From Marinibactrum halimedae (lineage in GTDB: Bacteria > Pseudomonadota > Gammaproteobacteria > Pseudomonadales > Cellvibrionaceae), in NCBI RefSeq assembly GCF_021234875.1, contig NZ_JAJQVM010000024.1:32681-96680 (forward strand): a stretch of 64,000 nucleotides of DNA, given 5' to 3'. Positions 27,842-37,308 of this stretch are shown here, piece by piece. Positions within the stretch are counted from its first letter, which is position 1; each line of letters begins with the position of its first letter. The translations under genes and the position numbers were made by a program. A model generated the notes under the pieces. It was not told the origin of the DNA. It searched no databases and saw only the letters and a list, made by a program, of their open reading frames with translations.

Positions 27842-27955
27842 ACAAAAGACAGGCGTATTTGTTGTGGAAAAAGTATTTAAAGAATGATAAAGCAAACACC
27901 AGATATCGATTTGTCACAAGTACCTTCTTTCACACATACCGAGAATTAACACATT

Positions 27956-28813
27956 CTAAGCGCTTAATAATGGTACTGCTTCGCAAGCTACATCCAACAG
28001 AGGATTGATCGATTTTTCTTCTTCACCCATCGTCCTTTGCTGGCCTTTCAATTCTACCCAATCGAAACCTTCTTCTTGGGACGCTAGCAACATGTTGGGA
28101 ACCGCGTGTTCAATCGGCTCGAACGCTTCGCAAACTCGCTTGAGGTCATTATTTTTCTGGCTAATATGCGCCAACACTAGGGTTTCTAAATAAGAAATAT
28201 CAATTGATTGGAAAAAATCTGCAGCTTGTTGGTTACTAAGGTGTCCCCAAAGCCCAGCAACACGGCGCTTTAAGGAAGGAGGGTAAGGGCCCATGGCAAG
28301 CATTTTAGGGTCATGGTTTGCCTCCAAAACTAGCCCATGACACCCGTGGTAAGCGTCAATAACGTGTTGAGATACGCTACCCAAATCGGTCAAAACACCT
28401 AAGCGTTTTTTTTCACCCTTTAGGCCACTCTCAAATACAAATTGAGCAGGTTCTCGAGCATCGTGAGGAACTGCAACAGGAGTCACAAAGAGGCTACCAA
28501 TGGTAAAAGGAAGATACCCCTCAATGTAATGCATCTGACGAATCACACCAATATCTTTACTGCGATGCGTACCCGGTGTCATGAATACAGGAATATCAAA
28601 TTTACGTGACAAAGGGCCCACACCTTTTATGTGATCCCCATGTTCATGAGTGACCAACAGCGCATCCAATTGAGAAGGGGCAATGGAAAGTTCAGCTAAC
28701 CGAGCAGTCGTGTGCTTTACCGTAAATCCACAATCTACCAACACAGTGGTTTGACCCGACTGCACCACCAACCCATTACCTTTGCTGCCACTACCTAATG
28801 ATGCAAAACGCAC
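27956..28813 (-). CDS. MBL-fold metallo-hydrolase of the WalJ/YycJ type
   Basis: 285 residues. The N-terminus FASLGSGSKGNGLVV and the metal motif THEHGDHI (near residue 55-62) with a later VLEANHD and AHISQKNND place it in the metallo-beta-lactamase superfamily subgroup of YycJ/WalJ-like exonuclease-type enzymes. It should bind two zinc ions. Substrate is unknown. A GTG at 28813 is the start, with GGGGG upstream. In Pseudomonas a gene of this kind follows dapA-bamC; the order here (dapA, bamC, this gene on one strand) is the same and supports a shared transcript. Confidence 0.9.
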   Translation of the reverse strand: MRFASLGSGSKGNGLVVQSGQTTVLVDCGFTVKHTTARLAELSIAPSQLDALLVTHEHGDHIKGVGPLSRKFDIPVFMTPGTHRSKDIGVIRQMHYIEGYLPFTIGSLFVTPVAVPHDAREPAQFVFESGLKGEKKRLGVLTDLGSVSQHVIDAYHGCHGLVLEANHDPKMLAMGPYPPSLKRRVAGLWGHLSNQQAADFFQSIDISYLETLVLAHISQKNNDLKRVCEAFEPIEHAVPNMLLASQEEGFDWVELKGQQRTMGEEEKSINPLLDVACEAVPLLSA

Positions 28814-28852
28814 CTAAGCCCCCAAGCTCAAAACAGATCAAATATTCGCGAC

Positions 28853-30058
28853 TTAAATAAGATTATTGCGTAATAACCCAAGCAAACGACGAGTTTCTTT
28901 CTCGCCCATAAGCTTAGCGTAAGCATCACGAATACGTATTTCTACCACTTTCCCTTCAGAAGTTGAGGACTCTTTTACAGCAACGAGATAACCCGGCGCA
29001 TCATCAATATCCACCAGCTCACCTTCTAACTCTTTTGTGTTGCTCTCAAGAGAACTGGAAACAAACTGTGTCATATTGGTGTCAGACGCTTGTGCCTGTA
29101 AAAGTTGCTCTAATGTGTAAGGCGATGTAGGCACTTCCTGCTCATCGCCACCAAAAAGCTTACTGAACCAACCTGGTTCTTCATCACTCTCTGGGTTAGG
29201 CTCTTCGTACTGGGTATAAAAAACACCCTTGTTATCATCAAGCCCCCATAGGTAAAAACCCCTATCCTTCAAAGCGTGGCTGACACTGGCCCAAGCACGA
29301 CCATACTCTAAGTGCAGTTGTAAAACAGGTTCATTATTGGCGTCACTGGTGATAGAAACCTTTTCTTTACCACCGATGGTTTGTGCTAATAACGAAGACG
29401 AAGAGGCATTCAACTGATTGGCCAGTACGCCAGCCACTTCATCCACCATCCAAGCTTCACGCTCTGGGTCACTGGAATACGTCGGCCAATCAATGGGCTT
29501 ATTTTGGTTATCGGTAGCAGTACCCACATGACGAATATGGACTTCAGCACTCTCTGGCTGAATGCCTTGCTCAATGGTAATTCTGAAACGGTGACTGCTA
29601 CCCTCTTCCCCCACAAACTCTAACCATGTGGTTTCAATCACACCGCTAGAAGCATCTGTGCGCGCTACAGGGTAGTTGTTTTCTCCTAAGTAAGCCCTTA
29701 CTTGAGGCCAAACTTCTGAAGGCGAATGAGTAATGAATATCCAGCGATCCTGGCCCAGCTTTTGAATTTTTACTTGATCTTCAAGCAGGGCACTGGAAAG
29801 TGGCAACGGGCGGGGAGCTTCAAACGATTGCTCATAATCGTAACCAGAATCGTTAATATCGGGCACAACATAAATTTGAGAAAACCGACCAGTACTTTCC
29901 TGGCTACCGGGAACGACCATGACTGGAATCGGTTCGGCTTTCAAGTAATCATCCCCACGATCCCGAAAGACTCCTTCTTCTCCGAAGAGGGTGCTACAAC
30001 CCGCAATGGGTAGCAAACTTACCAGCATTACACTTCTGACTATCGATTTTTGCATCAT
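28853..30058 (-). CDS. bamC: Outer membrane protein assembly lipoprotein BamC
   Basis: 401 residues, a little longer than the E. coli protein (344). Lipobox IAGC (C21), then an unstructured N-terminal segment (GVFRDRGDDYLKAEPIP, the conserved BamC lasso that binds BamD), followed by two helix-grip domains (about residues 95-215 and 250-395). BamC is a subunit of the BAM complex that inserts barrel proteins in the outer membrane. It follows dapA and precedes the MBL-fold gene on the same strand. The start has a weak ribosome site. Confidence 0.93.
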   Translation of the reverse strand: MMQKSIVRSVMLVSLLPIAGCSTLFGEEGVFRDRGDDYLKAEPIPVMVVPGSQESTGRFSQIYVVPDINDSGYDYEQSFEAPRPLPLSSALLEDQVKIQKLGQDRWIFITHSPSEVWPQVRAYLGENNYPVARTDASSGVIETTWLEFVGEEGSSHRFRITIEQGIQPESAEVHIRHVGTATDNQNKPIDWPTYSSDPEREAWMVDEVAGVLANQLNASSSSLLAQTIGGKEKVSITSDANNEPVLQLHLEYGRAWASVSHALKDRGFYLWGLDDNKGVFYTQYEEPNPESDEEPGWFSKLFGGDEQEVPTSPYTLEQLLQAQASDTNMTQFVSSSLESNTKELEGELVDIDDAPGYLVAVKESSTSEGKVVEIRIRDAYAKLMGEKETRRLLGLLRNNLI

Positions 30059-30288
30059 ATTTTCTAGCTACCACCAAGCGCACGATTACATGCTATCCAC
30101 ATTAAAGCTGTGCGTGTTAGAACCATCAAATGTGTTTTGGTTCTATCTTTATTGCAGACTCATTTTATTACAGACTCGCTGTTAGCCCGTCTGTTATGAG
30201 TCCGTCTGTTGTCAGCCCGTTGCCCGTTTGTTGTTAAGTAAGTGCGTGTTATTGAGCTTTACTCTATAAACGTTCTATATCACAACAA
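30059..30288. other. bamC-dapA gap with degenerate short repeats
   Basis: No gene. Variants of GCAGACTC, GACTCGCTGTTAG and CCGTCTGTT recur between about 30155 and 30240, giving a decayed tandem repeat. No terminator is clear. Confidence 0.4.
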
Positions 30289-31164
30289 TCACAATACACC
30301 AGACTGCTTCATCGCCGTCATCACAGCATCATGATAACGCTCATCCAACTCTGTCATTGGCAAACGAATGCCTTTTTGAATTTTACCCATTTTCATCAGA
30401 GCCCACTTCACCGGAATAGGGTTGGATTCTACAAACAACCCTTTATGGAGTGGAACCAAAGTGTCGTTCAATGCATGGGCTTCATCGGCCTTTCCTGACA
30501 GGGCAAGTTCACACATCTGTGCCATCGCTTTTGGTGCAACATTCGCCGTCACACTGATATCACCTGCACCACCAACCAACATTAGCTCTAATGCGGTCAA
30601 GTCATCGCCAGAATACACGGCAAAATCATTATCACATGCCTCAATGAGATGACGAGCACGCTCAATATCGCCTGTGGCTTCCTTCACACCGATAATATTG
30701 TCAACTTTTGATAAACGAATGACCGTCTCTGGCAGCATATCAATGCTGGTTCGGCCAGGAACGTTGTATAAAATTTGAGGAATGTCTACCGCCTCGGCAA
30801 TGTGGCGATGATGTTGAAACAAGCCTTCTTGTGTCGGCTTATTATAATAAGGCGTTACCAATAGACATGCATCGGCACCTGCGGCTTTTGCTCCTTGGGT
30901 TAACTCAACCGCTTCTTGTGTAGAATTCGCGCCCGTTCCTGCAATCACCGGAATGCGACCTGCCGTTTGATCCACAACGCGTTTGATCACCACTGCATGC
31001 TCTTTCATATCGAGCGTTGCCGACTCGCCAGTGGTACCGACCGCAACGAGTGCATGAGTGCCACTTTCTATGTGCCACTCCACCAATGCATCAAGGGCGG
31101 CCCAATCAATATCATTACTTTCTGTCATCGGGGTTACGAGGGCGACTGCACTACCTTTGATCAT
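30289..31164 (-). CDS. dapA: 4-hydroxy-tetrahydrodipicolinate synthase
   Basis: 292 residues from the ATG at 31164, where GGAG precedes it by six bases; an upstream in-frame ATG at 31182 is less likely. It condenses pyruvate and aspartate semialdehyde (EC 4.3.3.7), first step of lysine and diaminopimelate synthesis. Seen: GTTGES near residue 43, ILYNVPGRTS with the catalytic Tyr, and GVKEATGD with the Schiff-base Lys. It heads the dapA-bamC order found in Pseudomonas and other gammaproteobacteria. The 230-base gap to bamC holds degenerate repeats of CCGTCTGTT near 30180-30235. Confidence 0.97.
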   Translation of the reverse strand: MIKGSAVALVTPMTESNDIDWAALDALVEWHIESGTHALVAVGTTGESATLDMKEHAVVIKRVVDQTAGRIPVIAGTGANSTQEAVELTQGAKAAGADACLLVTPYYNKPTQEGLFQHHRHIAEAVDIPQILYNVPGRTSIDMLPETVIRLSKVDNIIGVKEATGDIERARHLIEACDNDFAVYSGDDLTALELMLVGGAGDISVTANVAPKAMAQMCELALSGKADEAHALNDTLVPLHKGLFVESNPIPVKWALMKMGKIQKGIRLPMTELDERYHDAVMTAMKQSGVL

Positions 31165-31320
31165 TTCATTCTCCGTTGCCACGCTCGCGCAGCGTTGTTT
31201 TTCTATTGTTTACACTGTTCATTTAAAGGGCGTAATGGTACTGACGCACCACCATTGAAACAAGCTCCACAGTATGCGCTACGAAATCTATTACCAACCG
31301 CTTAATGTGCATTCGCTTCT

Positions 31321-32361
31321 TTAAGAGGATGAAGGTTTAGGAACCACTTTCTTACTGAGCTTGCCATACACACCACGTTCACCCGGTGGACGGGTTTTAA
31401 ATCGGCGATGCACCCAAAGGTACTGCTCAGGGTATTCCCGAACAGCGGATTCAATCATGGCATTAACACGTTCGGCATCAGCCACATCATCGCCACTAGG
31501 AAAATCCGCTAACGGCGGTAAAATTTTGATGTAATAACGACCATCATTTCCACGATGATCAAGAATGGGAATCACCGGCACACGACCTACTTTGGCAAAC
31601 CGAGACGTGGCCGTAATCGTTGCTGCAGGAATCCCAAAGAAATCTGCAAAAACACCCTGCTTGATACCGTAGTCCTGATCAGGCGCATACCAAACCACAC
31701 GCCCTTCCCGCAATCGACGGAGTGTGCCACGCACATCTGCCCGATCTATCAAGCGACACGCCTCATGGTGACGAGTACGCTGACGGGTTTGAATAAAATC
31801 ATAGACTGGGTTTTTGTGAGGGCGATACATCATATCCACTCGGCTTACAGTCGAGTTCACCGCAACGCCGGTCATTTCAAGGGTGGTAAAATGCATCCCC
31901 AACAATAAAGCACCAGACTCCAACCCAGCCACCTGTTCCGCTCCTTCAATTACAAACAACTTCTGTAAGCGACGCTTCGACCAAAACCATGACATACCGG
32001 TTTCAAACATGCCCATCCAGGTGTGGTACATGTTCTTACGCACCATCGCCCTTAACTCTTCTGGTGACTTCTCTGGAAAACACAGAGACAAATTTCGGTA
32101 GGCAATAAATGATCGCTTTGGCGCTAACCAGCGCATTGTAAAGGCCATGCATCGAGCAATGCCACGCAATACCGGTAACGGTAGCTGAGAAATCAGCGCC
32201 CACATCCCCATGAGAATCCAAGTGAGCCAATACTTGGGATGAAATAATGCCTTCACCAATTCAGCCTTACTGATATGAAATGAGTTTTTGTCCGCAGTAA
32301 AAATAGGGAGGACAATAAAAGAAGGGGGATTATAGGGACTACGCTTAACCAAGCCCAGCAC
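31321..32361 (-). CDS. Lipid A secondary (lauroyl/myristoyl-type) acyltransferase, LpxL family
   Basis: 346 residues. It transfers an acyl chain from acyl-ACP to a Kdo-bearing lipid A precursor at the inner membrane. The motif FHPKYWLTW, an N-terminal membrane helix (about residues 45-75), the catalytic-type HFTTLE (HX4E, near residue 155), then RPHKNP and WYAPDQDYG are typical of LpxL/LpxP. The start is uncertain: the frame opens with a GTG at 32361 without a clear ribosome site, and the family usually begins about 35 residues later; internal TTG/GTG codons near residue 36 are possible true starts. It is the upstream gene of the dapA group on the same strand but with a 156-base gap. Confidence 0.88.
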   Translation of the reverse strand: MLGLVKRSPYNPPSFIVLPIFTADKNSFHISKAELVKALFHPKYWLTWILMGMWALISQLPLPVLRGIARCMAFTMRWLAPKRSFIAYRNLSLCFPEKSPEELRAMVRKNMYHTWMGMFETGMSWFWSKRRLQKLFVIEGAEQVAGLESGALLLGMHFTTLEMTGVAVNSTVSRVDMMYRPHKNPVYDFIQTRQRTRHHEACRLIDRADVRGTLRRLREGRVVWYAPDQDYGIKQGVFADFFGIPAATITATSRFAKVGRVPVIPILDHRGNDGRYYIKILPPLADFPSGDDVADAERVNAMIESAVREYPEQYLWVHRRFKTRPPGERGVYGKLSKKVVPKPSSS

Positions 32362-32477
32362 TGATCATATACAATCAGTCAGCATGGGCTTTAGCCAACG
32401 GTAAAACCGTCATTTACTGCCGGTATCAAACACGTTTACCGAAAATATTGATGTCTAAAACTCCAGGTAGTCCACAA

Positions 32478-32708
32478 TTACTCCCTCATTCGAGCATCCA
32501 ATAAATCAACCCATTCAGTCCAATCAGAATCCGACTCCAGCGCCTCTTTTAAAAACTCCACTTGAGATGGCGACCAAAACTGGGCCTGAGTAATTTTTAA
32601 CTCATGGGGAATACGATGAGCAGAAATAAACTTATCAATGGCGGTTTCATCGCTGGCTAATCCAAGCTGCTCAAATAAGCTCGACATTGAATGAACGGAC
32701 ATATCCAT
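32478..32708 (-). CDS. DUF2789 family protein
   Basis: 76 residues, soluble, all alpha by appearance. MSSLFEQLGLASDETAIDKFI then ITQAQFWSPSQVEFLKEAL are characteristic of DUF2789, a family of unknown function seen in Pseudomonas and related bacteria. A strong TAGGAGG site precedes the ATG at 32708. It lies between the LpxL-like gene and aceA, all on the - strand. Confidence 0.88.
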   Translation of the reverse strand: MDMSVHSMSSLFEQLGLASDETAIDKFISAHRIPHELKITQAQFWSPSQVEFLKEALESDSDWTEWVDLLDARMRE

Positions 32709-32837
32709 TAAAGGCCTCCTACGGAGAAAAATGATTATGTAACTGTATCAGGCTTTTTTGCCTGTTCAGTTTGAAGTTTAGCCGCTTCCTCCAAGATTAA
32801 GTCGCCCAAAACTCACCATCAAAAAATCATCACCCAT

Positions 32838-32865
32838 AAAAAAGCCCCGGTATTCATACCGAGGC
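32838..32865 (-). terminator. Terminator of aceA
   Basis: On the - strand, GCCTCGGTAT / ATACCGGGGC forms a 10-bp stem (one mismatch) followed by TTTTTTATG. It starts about 45 bases after the aceA stop at 32909. Confidence 0.9.
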
Positions 32866-32908
32866 GTTTCACTAAAACGTTTCTATATGACGCTTATATA
32901 GAAGGCGC

Positions 32909-34501
32909 TTAGAATTGGTTCATGGTGTTGTCTTCACCAGCGGCTTTCAACGCTGCATCACCAGAGAAGTACTCTTTGTGATCGTCACCCATGTCAGAAC
33001 CGGCCATGTTTTGGTGTTTCACACACGCAATACCTTGACGAATCTCTTTACGCTGAACGCCCGCAACGTAACCCAACATGCCTTGCTCACCGAAGTACTC
33101 TTTGGCCAAGTTGTCTGTAGACAACGCTGCCGTGTGGTAAGTTGGCAAGGTAATCAAGTGATGGAAGATACCCGCTTCACGAGCCGCATCGGCCTGGAAG
33201 CTCTGGATACGCTTATCCGCTTCAATAGACAACTCAGAGTCATCGTACTCTTCGCTCATCAACTTCGCGCGATCGTAAGCAGAGACGTCTTTCCCTTCTT
33301 CGCTCCAGGCATCAAACACTTGCTGGCGGAAATTTAATGTCCAGTTGAACGACGGAGAGTTGTTGTAAACCAATTTCGCATTAGGCACTTCTTCACGAAT
33401 ACGGTTCACCATGGCAGCAATTTGACCGACGTGAGGCTTTTCAGTCTCAATCCACAGCAGGTCAGCGCCGTTTTGCAGTGAAGTAATACAATCTAGAACC
33501 ACACGATCTTCGCCGGTACCTGGCTTAAATTGGAACAAACCGGACGCCAAACGCTTAGGCTTCAACAATTTACCGTCGGCCTTCACCACGACATCACCAT
33601 TGGCGATATCATCGGCACTAGCAACATAGTCGCCATCAAGGAAGGAGTTGTACTTATCACCCAAGTCGCCTGGCTCTTTGGTCACCGCGATTTGCTTGGT
33701 GAGGCCCGCACCTAGGGAGTCAGTACGCGCAACAATCACACCGTCATCTACACCCAACTCTAAGAAGGCATAACGAATCGCGCGGATTTTCGCTAGGAAA
33801 TCTTCGTGAGGAACGGTGACTTTACCGTCTTGGTGGCCACACTGCTTCTCATCAGACACTTGGTTTTCGATCTGAATACAGCAGGCGCCAGCTTCGATCA
33901 TTTGCTTAGCCAACAAGTAAGTGGCTTCTTCGTTACCAAAACCGGCATCGATGTCGGCAATAATGGGAACAACGTGAGTTTGGAAGCCTTCAACTTTGGC
34001 CAATACTTCAGATTCTTTTGCAGAGTCACCCGCTTTACGAGCGGCATCCAACTCACGGAATAAGCCGCCTAACTCACGGGCATCCGCTTGACGCAAGAAG
34101 GTGTAAAGCTCTTCAATTAGGCCAGAAACAGAGGTTTTTTCATGCATTGACTGGTCTGGCAGTGGGCCAAACTCAGAACGCAATGCCGCGATCATCCAGC
34201 CAGAAAGGTACAAGTAACGACGATCCGTGCTATTGAAGTGCTTTTTAATGGAGATCAGTTTTTGCTGACCAATAAAGCCATGCCAGCAGCCCAAAGACTG
34301 TGTGTATTGAGCGGTATCATTATCGTAACGCTCCATGTCGGCACGCATAATTTTCGCCGTGTACTTGGCAATATCCAAACCCGTTTTGAAACGGTTTTGT
34401 GCACGCATACGCGCGGCGTATTCTGGGTTGATTGCGCTCCACGTATCGTTAGCACTGACTACTGTTGAGATGGCGTCGATGTCATCGGCGTACTTGGTCA
34501 T
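32909..34501 (-). CDS. aceA: Isocitrate lyase
   Basis: 530 residues, the larger ICL type found in Pseudomonas (about 531) rather than the 434-residue E. coli form. It splits isocitrate to glyoxylate and succinate (EC 4.1.3.1), allowing growth on acetate and fatty acids. The catalytic motif is KQCGHQ with C221 (family KKCGH), and SLGCWHGFIGQQ and the metal-binding DIDAGFG are present. AGGGGA precedes the ATG. It is in the same window as acs and the symporter but not in their cluster, with its own terminator. No malate synthase lies in the window. Confidence 0.97.
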   Translation of the reverse strand: MTKYADDIDAISTVVSANDTWSAINPEYAARMRAQNRFKTGLDIAKYTAKIMRADMERYDNDTAQYTQSLGCWHGFIGQQKLISIKKHFNSTDRRYLYLSGWMIAALRSEFGPLPDQSMHEKTSVSGLIEELYTFLRQADARELGGLFRELDAARKAGDSAKESEVLAKVEGFQTHVVPIIADIDAGFGNEEATYLLAKQMIEAGACCIQIENQVSDEKQCGHQDGKVTVPHEDFLAKIRAIRYAFLELGVDDGVIVARTDSLGAGLTKQIAVTKEPGDLGDKYNSFLDGDYVASADDIANGDVVVKADGKLLKPKRLASGLFQFKPGTGEDRVVLDCITSLQNGADLLWIETEKPHVGQIAAMVNRIREEVPNAKLVYNNSPSFNWTLNFRQQVFDAWSEEGKDVSAYDRAKLMSEEYDDSELSIEADKRIQSFQADAAREAGIFHHLITLPTYHTAALSTDNLAKEYFGEQGMLGYVAGVQRKEIRQGIACVKHQNMAGSDMGDDHKEYFSGDAALKAAGEDNTMNQF

Positions 34502-35068
34502 GTCGTTCCCCTATTCTGTATGACGTTTGGGTGAATCGTTTAGGTGTGGACTCAGTGTACGAAGCCCAATCAAATTTATCTAATTTATAGACTTTATCTC
34601 TAGCATTTCTATAAGTGATAGACAAATGGGGCGAAATTTTATCGAAACCTCTAAAAATCGCAGTAAACACCCGGAAATCAGACAAAATCGTTCTAGGCAT
34701 TTGACATAAAGCTCGATTCCAACCCGAATAAGGCCCAATAAGGGAGCGGATAGAGCATTATTCTGAGTGATGACCAAAATAAACTCTATCAATTAAATCG
34801 ATGTTGGTACTGCCCCTTCGCAACAACAGTAAGAATAGTCAGCAAAGGCAATTGGGCAGCCGAAGAGAAGAGATAACGCAATAAAAACAAAAAACCCCCT
34901 GCTAAGAGGGGGTTAGTATGATGACTATGGCCTTTTCTGTTCGCATGTGGGGTTGATGACCTAGGTTACAACAAAGATCGAAACCGCTATAACTAACCTT
35001 AAACAGCAGCACCAAACAGGGAGACCTTCAAAAAAAGACGTGCCTGCGAACTGCGAACAAAGAGACAC
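34502..35068. other. aceA-fabV intergenic region
   Basis: 567 bases without a convincing gene; short open frames on both strands lack ribosome sites. The aceA promoter should lie near 34560-34720 (AT-rich). The fabV terminator is at 34885-34914. Confidence 0.5.
34885..34914 (-). terminator. Terminator of fabV
   Basis: On the - strand AACCCCCT / AGGGGGTT makes an 8-bp stem with a 6-base loop, followed by TTTTTTGTTTTTA. It ends transcription about 150 bases after fabV. Confidence 0.88.
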
Positions 35069-36259
35069 TTACGAAAGAAAACTCGCCTCAACCAATGGCG
35101 AGGTATCGGCCTCGTAGTCAACTCCATCCACACCAAAACCAAATAATCGCAAGAATTCCGCGTTATAGGTTTTGTAATCGGTTAATTCAAACAGGTTGTC
35201 TTCGGTGACTTCCGGCCAAACTGCTTCCACGCTGGCCTGAGTTTGCGGGCTTAACTCTTTTTCATCCACTCGCAAGCGTTGATCGTCATCGATACGTGGA
35301 GAATCTGTATATAAACACTCCGTAAACAAACGGTAAAGTTGCTCAATACAACCCTCATGGGTGCCTTCTTCTTTCATGACCTTGAATAAAATAGACATAT
35401 AAAGAGGCATAACAGGAATGGCCGAGCTTGACTGAGTAACGACCGCTTTCAATACCGAAACGTAGGCCTCAACATTTTGACTGGAAAAGCGCTCACGTAT
35501 CGCAACTGCGGCACGATCCAAATCTTCTTTCGCTTTACCAATGGTCGCCTTGCCATAAATAGGCCAAGTCAGCTTATCGCCTAAATAGGTATAGGCTGAC
35601 GTTTTACAGCCCGGAGCCAAGACATCGGCTTGGGCTAGGGCTTGCATCCACAGTTCCCAATCTTGACCACCCATCACATTCACCGTGGCCTGAATTTCTT
35701 CTTCCACCGCAGGTTCAACCGTAATGTCGGCAATTTTAAGCGTATCGGTGTTCAGGTTTTTCGCGGTATAACCTTCGCCAATAGGCTTTAAAACGGATGA
35801 ATAGGTTTCCCCTGAATCAGGGTCCGTGCGGCGAGGTGACGCCAAGCTGTATACAACCAGATCCACCTGACCCATATCCGCCTTAATGGCTTCAATGACT
35901 TTGGCTTTCATTTCATGAGAAAACGCATCCCCATTAAAACTTTTACTGTAAAGACCTGCCTCTTTCGCAGCGGCCTCAAATGCCGCCGAATTGTAGAAAC
36001 CCGCAGAGGCGGTTTTGCGCTCAGTTGGGGCTTTCTCAAAAAACACCCCCATGGTTTTGGCCTGACAACCAAAAGCCGCTGTAATACGAGATGCCAATCC
36101 GTACCCGGTTGATGCGCCAATCACGAGAACATTTTTTGGCCCATCAGCCACCGGCCCTTGGGATTTCACATAATCGATCTGTTCTTGAACATTCGCAGCG
36201 CACCCTGCAGGATGAGCATTAATGCAAATAAAACCACGGACTTTGGGTTTAATAATCAT
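35069..36259 (-). CDS. fabV: Enoyl-[acyl-carrier-protein] reductase FabV
   Basis: 396 residues from the ATG at 36259 (usual length about 398). It reduces trans-2-enoyl-ACP with NADH in the last step of fatty acid elongation (EC 1.3.1.9), a triclosan-tolerant alternative to FabI. Seen: [19 protein letters not shown] at the start, nucleotide motif [13 protein letters not shown], and the catalytic Tyr and Lys ([22 protein letters not shown]) of the extended YX8K type. An in-frame ATG at 36280 adds seven residues; AAAAGGG ahead of 36259 favours the shorter start. It has no operon partner. Confidence 0.95.
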   Translation of the reverse strand: MIIKPKVRGFICINAHPAGCAANVQEQIDYVKSQGPVADGPKNVLVIGASTGYGLASRITAAFGCQAKTMGVFFEKAPTERKTASAGFYNSAAFEAAAKEAGLYSKSFNGDAFSHEMKAKVIEAIKADMGQVDLVVYSLASPRRTDPDSGETYSSVLKPIGEGYTAKNLNTDTLKIADITVEPAVEEEIQATVNVMGGQDWELWMQALAQADVLAPGCKTSAYTYLGDKLTWPIYGKATIGKAKEDLDRAAVAIRERFSSQNVEAYVSVLKAVVTQSSSAIPVMPLYMSILFKVMKEEGTHEGCIEQLYRLFTECLYTDSPRIDDDQRLRVDEKELSPQTQASVEAVWPEVTEDNLFELTDYKTYNAEFLRLFGFGVDGVDYEADTSPLVEASFLS

Positions 36260-36280
36260 TGTTGACCCTTTTTCAATCAA

Positions 36281-36684
36281 TATTCGACTTAAAGATATCC
36301 GTCGACGTTAAGGCGAGACGCTTCAGAGTGAAATTCACCAGCGCCATCTCATTATCAGTATCAGAAAAAACAACAGTGTATTCCGTTGCCTTTCAAACGT
36401 CACAAGCTTAATAAAAGCCCATGCAGCCGTTTAAGACAAAGAGCACAGCCAATATAGACATCTTTAGGATTATAAAGACCAATACCGCAAAAACCTACTT
36501 GCTCGATTGCCCTCAGATATTCGTTATAATGCGTGCCCCGAGCGCATCCTGAACTGTGGATTGAAGTACTCGAAGTGAAGAACGACTCAAAGTAAATGAT
36601 TTGAAGTAAACCACTCGAAGCAACCCAAGTTTACCTGTTCAGTATGAATACCCTCAGAATGACTATTATTAAAGATTCGCCAGC
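36281..36684. promoter_or_regulatory. fabV-miaE divergent region
   Basis: No gene. TATAAT at 36525-36530 is a clear -10 for the miaE-argS side, though no -35 fits at 17 bases. After it, a run of degenerate repeats of GAAGTA (36560-36625) is present. The region to 36480 is AT-rich and should hold the fabV promoter. Confidence 0.45.
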
Positions 36685-37257
36685 ATGAGCTTTTTACGCT
36701 TTAACACCCCCAAAGAATGGACTGAAACCGTTCTTGAAAATTTTGATGACTTTTTACTCGACCACGCCGCCGCTGAAAAGAAAGCCTCCGGTATGGCTGT
36801 TTCCATGCTCTCCCACTACCCTGACCGTAAAGAATTGGTCGAGGCCATGATTGCCCTGTCGATAGAGGAAATGACCCACTTTCGTGAAGTGGTAAAACTC
36901 ATGCATGGGCGAGGCCTTCAGCTTGGCAACGACTCCAAAGACCCTTACATTAATGAGTTACGTAAAGCCTATCGAAAAGGCTCCGACGTCTATATGCTGG
37001 ATCGTTTATTAATTGCCGGCATCATAGAAGCAAGAGGGTGCGAACGATTTGGCCTAATCGGTGAAGCATTACCAGAAGGCACACTCAAAAATTTCTATGT
37101 TGCCATTGCCGAAAGTGAATCACGCCACCATGAGCTGTTTATCGATCTCGCTCGACAATATTTCTTTGACCAGGACGTAGACCAGCGCTTGGATGAACTA
37201 CTGGATATTGAAGCTGACATTGTTCGCGAGCTTCCTTTGCGCGCAGCACTGCATTAA
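36685..37257 (+). CDS. miaE: tRNA-(ms2io6A)-hydroxylase
   Basis: 190 residues. A diiron ferritin-like enzyme that hydroxylates the isopentenyl group of ms2i6A37 in tRNAs reading codons starting with U. Iron ligands are in E-rich helices: LDHAAAEKKA, IEEMTHFREV and ESESRHHELF (E/H spacing as in MiaE). The start codon ATG at 36685 lacks an ideal ribosome site. It is 51 bases before argS on the same strand and the two are likely cotranscribed, although the known MiaE function does not depend on ArgS. Confidence 0.93.
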   Translation: MSFLRFNTPKEWTETVLENFDDFLLDHAAAEKKASGMAVSMLSHYPDRKELVEAMIALSIEEMTHFREVVKLMHGRGLQLGNDSKDPYINELRKAYRKGSDVYMLDRLLIAGIIEARGCERFGLIGEALPEGTLKNFYVAIAESESRHHELFIDLARQYFFDQDVDQRLDELLDIEADIVRELPLRAALH

Positions 37258-37308
37258 TCGCAGCCTGCCCAATCATCATTTTTCTTAATTTCAATTACAG
37301 AATCCGTC

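Larger units (their letters stand above)
27443..27955. other. Repeat-bearing intergenic region
   Basis: Apart from the doubtful ORF, the stretch holds TTATAGAGTGC twice (27791-27801 and 27831-27841), a 15-bp near-perfect palindrome GTGCTTTTAAAGCAC at 27798-27812, and tandem CACACACCTATACAG copies at about 27692-27735. These look like control or repeat sequence rather than coding. Confidence 0.5.

Noticed and set aside
27838..28008. 56-codon frame starting with GTG after an AAGGAG-like stretch
   Set aside because: The AAGGAG lies 17 bases before the GTG, too far, and the frame overlaps the end of the MBL-fold gene on the other strand.
30916..31305. 129-codon frame antisense to dapA
   Set aside because: It is the reverse of a clear dapA with intact active-site residues; no ribosome site.
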